Assembly (NCBI GenBank): GCA_000431775.1
Contig: FR888233.1
Coordinates: 19,827 to 57,569 of the forward strand
DNA from: Clostridium sp. CAG:413
GTDB taxonomy: Bacteria; Bacillota; Clostridia; Oscillospirales; Acutalibacteraceae
Direction of reading: 5' to 3'
Length of the DNA stretch: 37,743 nt
Position numbers and translations under genes: made by a program. Positions 32,579-37,743 of this stretch are shown piece after piece. Numbering within the stretch: position 1 is the first letter of the stretch; each line of letters starts with the position of its first letter. The notes beneath the pieces were generated by a model. The model did not search any database and was not told where the DNA came from. It was given only the letters and a program-made list of their open reading frames with translations.

Positions 32579-33873
32579 TTTATAACTACCACCGTGTTGG
32601 GCTGCATCGTGAGCGTGAAGCGGCCGCCGTCGGGGGCAATGCTCAGATAGGGGGTCATGTCGCGGCTCTCGTCAAGCAGCGAAACGGTCCTCAGCTCATC
32701 GCCCGGCAGCTCGACGGTGAAGGAGCGGGGCAGGGCGGCTTCATCGTCCGTGTAATATGTTACGACGGTAACGGCTCTGCCGTCCTTTACCGCGGCGGCG
32801 GCGTAGATATCGGGCACGTCGCACTCCGTTTTGCATTCGTCGCCCGCCGCAAGCAGCTCGCCCCAGGCGCTCAGGGCGTGGCAGCCCTTGAGCGGCTCGA
32901 GGGTGCCGAACGAAAACAGACCGTTCATGGTGGAGTTTATTCGGGCGTCATAATACATGAGCATATCGACCGCCTCGCGCTGGCAGGCGGCCATCACTGC
33001 GCTTATCATTGCGGCGCCCTTCATCGACAGCTCCGTTTGCAGGCTGTTTTTCCACTCCTCTCCGCTCCAGCCGCGGACATAATTCCACTCGTCGAGTATG
33101 CTTTCGGCTTCTGTGTAGCCGAATTCGTCGAGCAGTGCGCGGTGACGGCGGGCGTCGTCGGTGAAATCTGCAACGCAGCTGCCGTAGCGGTGCCACGAAT
33201 AGAAATCCATCGGCACGTTTTCGCTCCGCATTTTCTCAAAGAACGGGCGCAGCCACTTCTCGTTGAAGCCGCAGACGGCGGGGCCGCCTATCTTCAACTC
33301 GGGGAAGCGGGATTTGAGGTGCTTTGCAGTGACGGCAAAAAGCTCATAGAATTCCTCGGGGGTGCCGAGCCAGCATTTGTCGTTGAAGTCGGGCTCGTTC
33401 CATATCTCCCAATATTTTATGCCCCTGTAACGGCCGTCCGCCCAGCCCTCGTTCATGTGCATGATGATGTGCTCACAGACGACCGCCCACTTGTGCGGGT
33501 CGGCGGGAGGCAGGATGCCGTAATGCTTCGGCCAATGCTCGATCTTGCTGCCGAGGCGGTAAAAGGGCTCGGCTCCCGCAAGCTCTATGTGGTCGAGATA
33601 CATATCGGTCAGCGTAAAGTCATAGGCTTCGGGTGAATATGGGTCGGCGGAGAAATCGGGGAATATATTGTGTATGTCGACCGTGTGCTCCCCGCCGTAG
33701 TCGTAGCATATCGACGCGTCATGTACCCTTGCGTACGGTATGTTCGCCGCCTTGAATGCGGGCAGGTTGGTCAGATTCTGGTCTGCGTTGTCGGTGTATT
33801 TCGGGCCGTTGTTGACGGCGTTCATCGGCTTTATTGTGCCGACCGTGACAGAGGGGTCGATTTTCAGCTTCAT
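32575..33873 (-). CDS. GH39-like glycoside hydrolase (beta-xylosidase-type)
   Basis: 432 residues. TIM-barrel glycosidase of clan GH-A with the acid/base Glu150 in 'IKYWEIWNEPDF' and the nucleophile Glu252 in 'SILDEWNYVRGW', the arrangement of GH39 and related families; 'FYRLGSKIEHWPKHYG' and 'FYSWHRYG' support this. The last 80 residues form a beta sandwich. There is no signal peptide, so it probably acts in the cytoplasm on imported oligosaccharides. ATG 33873 is preceded by AAGGTGAT; the in-frame GTG three codons earlier overlaps that site. 30 nt downstream of the PBP gene, so possibly in the same transcript. Confidence 0.85.
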   Translation of the reverse strand: MKLKIDPSVTVGTIKPMNAVNNGPKYTDNADQNLTNLPAFKAANIPYARVHDASICYDYGGEHTVDIHNIFPDFSADPYSPEAYDFTLTDMYLDHIELAGAEPFYRLGSKIEHWPKHYGILPPADPHKWAVVCEHIIMHMNEGWADGRYRGIKYWEIWNEPDFNDKCWLGTPEEFYELFAVTAKHLKSRFPELKIGGPAVCGFNEKWLRPFFEKMRSENVPMDFYSWHRYGSCVADFTDDARRHRALLDEFGYTEAESILDEWNYVRGWSGEEWKNSLQTELSMKGAAMISAVMAACQREAVDMLMYYDARINSTMNGLFSFGTLEPLKGCHALSAWGELLAAGDECKTECDVPDIYAAAAVKDGRAVTVVTYYTDDEAALPRSFTVELPGDELRTVSLLDESRDMTPYLSIAPDGGRFTLTMQPNTVVVIK

Positions 33874-33903
33874 GGAGATCACCTTTCTTATTTGATATTG
33901 GGA

Positions 33904-35271
33904 TCAGGTCATTGCCCTGAGAAAATGCTGCATCACTTTGTTCGACACGCTAAGAGCGACGCCCGAGCCGTAGCCCGCGTTCTCGGCGATGCAGACGACT
34001 GCCAGCGGCAGATCCTCCCGCTGAGAGTAGCCGACGAACCACGAATGGCTCTTTGCACCGTCCACCTGCGCCGTGCCTGTCTTGCCGCACATCACAAGAT
34101 TCTCAAACTTCCAATCGCCGTATTTATCCTTGACGTTGGAGCGGAGCAGGTCGTTCAGCTTGGCGGCGGTGTCGGGCTTTATCCTCACCATTGTCGACGG
34201 CAGCCTGCCTACTATCTCGCTGAGCGTGCCGGTCGATTTGATGCGGTCGGGGGCGTAACCCTCGCCGCCGTTTGCTATCGCGCCCGCTATCGAGAGCAGG
34301 TGGGCGGGGTTGATATAGGTCGTGGACTGGCCGATGCCCGCCCAGCCCAGCTCCGCCTTGCTCGTCTTTGAGGGCGAGAAGCGGCTCTTAGTCAGGCGCA
34401 CTTCCTTGGCGTAGAGCTTTGAGTTGAAGCCCATGGATTCGGCGGTGGCGAGGAGCTTGTCCGCACCCAGCTCAAGTGTTATCTCCGCAAAGGCGCAGTT
34501 GCAGGATTCGTTCATTGCCTTTTGGAAATTCACCGTGCCGTGGACGCCGTTGCAGATGACCGTGCCGTCCGAGGTCTCGTATTTGCCGTCGCACTCAAAG
34601 GTGCGCGAATAGATATCGGGGATATTCTCAATGGCGCAGGCGGCGGTGACTATCTTCATCACCGAGCCGGGCGTGTATATGCCCGACACGACCTTATCGA
34701 GGAATACGCCGTCGTATTTCTCGTTCGTCATAAGGTCGGAGGGCTTGTTTTTGATATCATAGGTCGGCTTCGATACGCTGCAAAGGAGCTGACCCGTCTT
34801 GTAATTATAGACCGCGACCGCTCCGTTGTAGCTGCCGAGCGCTTCATAGGCGATCTTATTCGCCTCGCTGTCGATATTCAGAGTGATATCCGTGCCCGTG
34901 CCGCTGCTCTTGAGGGTGTAGATGCCGTTAACGAAGCTGTAGCCCGAGAGAATGTCGCGGTAGAGGTAATGAGTGCCCGTCGCGATGAAGCCAGAGGTGT
35001 CGCCGACCACATGGAGGGTCGCTTTCCTGACCGCCGCGCTTTCGGCGAATACCCGCTCGTTTTTCTCGCTCTTTGCGAGCACCTTGCCGTTGATGTCATA
35101 GATTGTGCCGGCGTTGACTATCCTGCCGCCGGAGTAGATGTGGCGGTTCGCCTTGTTTGAAGCCCATGTCGCTCCGTTCACGCCGAGGCTCACCAAAAAG
35201 AATACTACACCCGCGACGAACGCGAGTATCAATGCGTAAATTATCGCCGCTCTTTTATTCGTTATCTTCAT
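33904..35271 (-). CDS. Class B penicillin-binding protein (FtsI/PbpA-like transpeptidase)
   Basis: 455 residues, short for the class (usually 550-700), like the PbpA/PBPs paired with a SEDS partner. One N-terminal membrane helix (about 8-30), a reduced N-terminal domain with 'GTIYDINGKVLAKS' (near residue 55), then the transpeptidase: Ser203 in 'PGSVMK', 'SCN' at 256-258 (SxN motif), and 'CGKTGTAQ' (KTG at about 397). All three catalytic motifs are present. Cross-links peptidoglycan outside the membrane. Overlaps the FtsW/RodA gene by 4 nt, so the two proteins likely form one synthase pair. Confidence 0.9.
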   Translation of the reverse strand: MKITNKRAAIIYALILAFVAGVVFFLVSLGVNGATWASNKANRHIYSGGRIVNAGTIYDINGKVLAKSEKNERVFAESAAVRKATLHVVGDTSGFIATGTHYLYRDILSGYSFVNGIYTLKSSGTGTDITLNIDSEANKIAYEALGSYNGAVAVYNYKTGQLLCSVSKPTYDIKNKPSDLMTNEKYDGVFLDKVVSGIYTPGSVMKIVTAACAIENIPDIYSRTFECDGKYETSDGTVICNGVHGTVNFQKAMNESCNCAFAEITLELGADKLLATAESMGFNSKLYAKEVRLTKSRFSPSKTSKAELGWAGIGQSTTYINPAHLLSIAGAIANGGEGYAPDRIKSTGTLSEIVGRLPSTMVRIKPDTAAKLNDLLRSNVKDKYGDWKFENLVMCGKTGTAQVDGAKSHSWFVGYSQREDLPLAVVCIAENAGYGSGVALSVSNKVMQHFLRAMT

Positions 35272-36551
35272 ACGGCTCCCTCCTTTACACGGGCGGGGGC
35301 TTTCCTTTTGACCTTCGATATTGCGATGTCGGGCTTCGGCGGCTCAAAGGGCGCTCCCGCCGCCCTGATATAGGCGAGCAGACCCCATGAGCAGAGCATA
35401 CTCGAGCCGCCCCTGCTCACAAAGGGCAGGGTAACGCCCGTCAGGGGCAGTATATCCGTAATGCCGAAAACATTCAGCGAGAGCTGGAAGAGCAGCATTC
35501 CCGCTGCGGCAACGGCAGCTATCGCATAGAAGGTCGAGCCTGCGGTCTTTGCGGCTCTCACGGCGAAGAGGGCGATGCCCGCAAAGCTCAGCAGCACGGC
35601 AATGCCGATTACAAGCCCCCATTCCTCGCATATCACGCCGAAAACAAGGTCGGTCGATGCGGCGTAAACGTCGCGCAGGTAGCCCTCGCCTATGCCGAGG
35701 CCGAATAGCCCGCCGCTCGCCGAGTAGATGAGCACTCTCGTCTGCTGATAGCCCGTGGTGTCCATGAAATCCCACACATGGCGGTAGACGGCAAAGCGGT
35801 TCGCAACATAGGGCTTGAAGTATATCACCAGCACAGCGCCCATTAGCGCGGCGGTGCAGATGAGGGCTATAGTCCTCACGTCGCCCGAGCGCATGAATGC
35901 GATAAGGATAAACGTGAAGAAGAATATCAGCGCCGTGCCGAAGTCCTTCATCAGGAAGAGGCTGCCGATGCAGGTTATAGAGAAAATGATGTATTTCGTA
36001 AGGCTCGTGTTGGAGAGCAGCTTCTCGAGCGATACCGCCCCGACGAGCACAAAGGCGATCTTCACAAGCTCGGAGGGCTGGATTGAGAAGAAGCCGAGGT
36101 CTATCCAGTTGAGCGTGCCGTTTGTGACCTTGGCGAGGGCGAGGTTGGCGGCGAGCACGCCGAGCGAGCCTATCGCAGCGGGGTAACGCAGCCAGCAGGC
36201 GACCCGCACATCCCTGATGAGCGCCGTCATTATCAGATAGACGGCGAGACCCATCGCAATGGCGATGACCTGCTTTAACGCATATGTCTCGCTGAAGCTG
36301 GCGCAGACGGTCAGCCCTATTCCGGAGAGGAAGAAGGCTATCGCCTCAAGCTCAAAGTAATCGTTGCCCGTCACGAGCGTGCCGATGAGCATATATATCC
36401 ACTCCGCCGCTATATAGCCGAAGAAGATATACACGAGCGACAGGCTCAGCTCCTCCTGACGGCAGAGCACGCAGGCGGCGCTGATGAGCTGGAACGCCGT
36501 CATCAGCAGCATGACCGTTATCTGTTTAAAATGCGGTTGCTTTGCGGCCAC
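35268..36551 (-). CDS. SEDS-family peptidoglycan polymerase (FtsW/RodA-like)
   Basis: 427 residues with about ten to eleven membrane helices. Signature stretches: 'IDLGFFSIQPSELVKIAFVL', 'MKDFGTALIFFFTFI', 'LGIGEGYLRDVYAASTDLVF', 'LPLTGVTLPFVSRGGSSML', all FtsW/RodA/SpoVE hallmarks. Polymerises lipid II; partners with the class B PBP encoded next. The sequence does not separate FtsW, RodA and SpoVE roles. Start codon GTG 36551 after AAAGGAGGGG. First gene of the minus-strand run. Confidence 0.92.
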   Translation of the reverse strand: MAAKQPHFKQITVMLLMTAFQLISAACVLCRQEELSLSLVYIFFGYIAAEWIYMLIGTLVTGNDYFELEAIAFFLSGIGLTVCASFSETYALKQVIAIAMGLAVYLIMTALIRDVRVACWLRYPAAIGSLGVLAANLALAKVTNGTLNWIDLGFFSIQPSELVKIAFVLVGAVSLEKLLSNTSLTKYIIFSITCIGSLFLMKDFGTALIFFFTFILIAFMRSGDVRTIALICTAALMGAVLVIYFKPYVANRFAVYRHVWDFMDTTGYQQTRVLIYSASGGLFGLGIGEGYLRDVYAASTDLVFGVICEEWGLVIGIAVLLSFAGIALFAVRAAKTAGSTFYAIAAVAAAGMLLFQLSLNVFGITDILPLTGVTLPFVSRGGSSMLCSWGLLAYIRAAGAPFEPPKPDIAISKVKRKAPARVKEGAV

Positions 36552-36583
36552 AGGACCCCTCCTTTCGATTTATCTACGCCGAA

Positions 36584-36612
36584 ATTATACCACACGGCGG
36601 CGCAGAATTCAA
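36584..36612 (-). promoter_or_regulatory. Promoter of the ftsW/rodA-like operon
   Basis: Minus strand: TTGAAT, exactly 17 nt, TATAAT, about 33 nt upstream of the GTG start. The leader is short with no obvious structure. Confidence 0.8.
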
Positions 36613-36805
36613 CAATTGAAGTATACAGCGCAAATTTTTTAAAATTGTTAACAGTTCATCTCATGTTTATTAATTGTGAAAAGCTATGATATTTGTGAAT
36701 CGCTTTATCCCCCGGCGACGGTCGGGCATATAATGGCATAGCCGCGGTTTTTAATGATACCGAAAGAGGAATCAGACAATTATTTTAAAATATATATTAA
36801 AATTA

Positions 36806-36834
36806 TTGCAAGCGGCTGCAAAATGGTGTATAAT
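36806..36834 (+). promoter_or_regulatory. Promoter of the cysteine desulfurase gene
   Basis: TTGCAA, exactly 17 nt, TATAAT. A second TATAAT lies at 36845-36850, so two nearby start sites are possible. Confidence 0.75.
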
Positions 36835-36882
36835 AATTAGACTGTATAATGGGTGTAGTGCTGATAGGAGGAGAATTAACGC

Positions 36883-37743
36883 ATGGAAGCCTATTTTGAT
36901 AACAGCGCAACTACTGCGCCCTGCATAGAGGCGATAAGAGCCGTCAACGAGGCGCTCACGGATTGCTGGGGCAACCCGTCCTCGCTTCACCGCACGGGCA
37001 ACAAGGCAAAGGAGCTGCTCGACCTCTCGAGAGAGAGCATTGCCAAGCGCCTTTCCTGCGACCCCTCGGAGATATTCTTTACCTCCGGCGGTACGGAGAG
37101 CAATAATCTCGCCGTAATGGGCGCCGCCTATCAGATGCGCCGCTTCGGCAAGCGGATAGTCTCGACGAGCGTGGAGCATCCGAGCATAGACGAAACTTTG
37201 AATAAGCTCGAGGCCGAGGGCTTCGAGGTGATAAAGCTCAGGGTCGATAATTTCGGCAGGGTAAACGAGCGTGAGCTCTATGCCGCCGTCAATTCAAATA
37301 CGATACTGATAACAATGATGCTGGTCAACAACGAGGTGGGTACGATAATGCCCGTCGAGGCTGCCAAGAGGGCGGCAACGGCGGCTCGCTCGCCTGCGCT
37401 TATCCATTGCGACGCCGTCCAGGCGTTCGGCAAGATGCCGATAAAGCCCGCCGCAATGGGCGTTGACCTTATGACGATAAGCTCGCACAAGATCCACGGC
37501 CCCAAGGGCGTCGGCGCGCTTTATATCCGCAAGGGAGTTAAGATAAAGCCACGCACCTTCGGCGGCTCGCAGGAGATGAAGATAAGACCCGGCACGGAGG
37601 CAATGCCCGCCATTGCGGGCTTCGGGGCGGCGGCGAGAGCCCTGCCCGACCCCAAAAGGGAGCTGGAGCATATCACCATGCTGCGCGACTACATGGTGTC
37701 AAAGCTCACGGAGATCGACGACGTGGTCATCAATTCCCCGCCG
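36883..37743 (+). CDS. Cysteine desulfurase, NifS/IscS-like (3' part missing)
   Basis: PLP enzyme that removes sulfur from cysteine for iron-sulfur clusters or thiolated tRNA. 287 residues are present before the right edge. Seen: 'YFDNSATTAPC' start, 'GNPSSLHRTG', 'FFTSGGTESNNLAVMG', 'STSVEHPSI', 'VNNEVGTIMPV', 'HCDAVQAFGKMP' and the PLP Lys in 'TISSHKIHGPKGVGALYI', then 'RPGTEAMPAIAGF'. The catalytic Cys loop expected near residue 325 lies beyond the window. ATG 36883 follows AGGAGG. Ordinarily followed in Firmicutes by thiI or an iron-sulfur scaffold gene, which cannot be checked here. Confidence 0.95.
   Translation, partial: MEAYFDNSATTAPCIEAIRAVNEALTDCWGNPSSLHRTGNKAKELLDLSRESIAKRLSCDPSEIFFTSGGTESNNLAVMGAAYQMRRFGKRIVSTSVEHPSIDETLNKLEAEGFEVIKLRVDNFGRVNERELYAAVNSNTILITMMLVNNEVGTIMPVEAAKRAATAARSPALIHCDAVQAFGKMPIKPAAMGVDLMTISSHKIHGPKGVGALYIRKGVKIKPRTFGGSQEMKIRPGTEAMPAIAGFGAAARALPDPKRELEHITMLRDYMVSKLTEIDDVVINSPP

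Larger units (their letters stand above)
36552..36882. other. 331-nt divergent intergenic region with two or more promoters
   Basis: Besides the promoters at 36584-36612 and 36806-36834, there is an isolated TATAAT at 36729-36734 without a convincing -35, followed by a CCGCGGTTTTT stretch that could be a weak terminator or part of a small transcript. The rest is AT-rich and shows no gene; an antisense open frame here has no ribosome site. Confidence 0.45.

Noticed and set aside
1..37743. CRISPR arrays, tRNA or rRNA genes, insertion sequences
   Set aside because: No regularly spaced direct repeats, no cloverleaf or rRNA-like sequence, and no transposase seen in any frame.

Overview
The window looks like chromosomal DNA from an anaerobic, fairly GC-rich member of the Clostridia (Oscillospiraceae/Ruminococcaceae-like). 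Reasons: an Rnf ferredoxin:NAD+ oxidoreductase operon, ferredoxin-dependent 2-oxoacid chemistry, two T-box leaders, strong AGGAGG ribosome sites with 17-nt-spaced TTGaca/TATAAT promoters, and Gram-positive type FtsW/PBP genes. Assignment to a genus is not possible from the sequence alone.

Layout. (1) 1-6713, minus strand: one operon read apbE - NusG-II protein - Gx/HepS-like membrane protein - rnfC - rnfD - rnfG - rnfE - rnfA - rnfB (rnfB runs off the left edge). (2) 6744-8093: an iron-type alcohol dehydrogenase (+) and a 51-residue Cys/Gly-rich mini-protein (-), the latter too short for ordinary ORF calling. (3) 8272-19521, plus strand: two consecutive T-box-controlled transcription units. 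The first carries a 2-isopropylmalate-synthase-like protein whose catalytic residues are missing, and a TIM-barrel/acyl-CoA synthetase fusion. The second carries an XRE-cupin-acyl-CoA synthetase fusion, a branched-chain aminotransferase, a P-loop ATPase and a four-subunit 2-oxoacid:ferredoxin oxidoreductase. My reading of the specifier positions is CUC (Leu) for the first and AUC (Ile) for the second. (4) 19538-20896, minus: MgtE magnesium transporter with a long leader. (5) 21327-28040, plus: a compact phage head module (terS, terL, portal, prohead protease, decoration protein, capsid, connectors) with no integrase, repressor, tail or lysis genes. (6) 28104-36551: an AT-richer LRR surface protein (-), an amidohydrolase (-) and an alpha/beta hydrolase (+) from back-to-back promoters, then a minus-strand run ftsW/rodA-like - class B PBP - GH39-like glycosidase - DMT transporter. 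(7) 36883-37743: the 5' part of a cysteine desulfurase.

How the genes may work together. The most interesting hypothesis is that region 3 makes leucine and isoleucine from branched-chain volatile fatty acids by reductive carboxylation: isovalerate or 2-methylbutyrate is activated by a dedicated acyl-CoA synthetase, the acyl-CoA is carboxylated by the ferredoxin-dependent oxidoreductase, and the 2-oxoacid is transaminated. T-boxes turn genes on when the cognate tRNA is uncharged, which fits a biosynthetic direction and argues against degradation. Rnf, encoded nearby, could supply reduced ferredoxin. Activity, direction and substrates are inference; the domains, T-boxes and gene order are visible in the sequence.

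The second point of interest is the head-only phage module, which could be a decaying prophage, a satellite-like element or a domesticated particle; an apparent ATA start codon for its portal gene bears on that choice.
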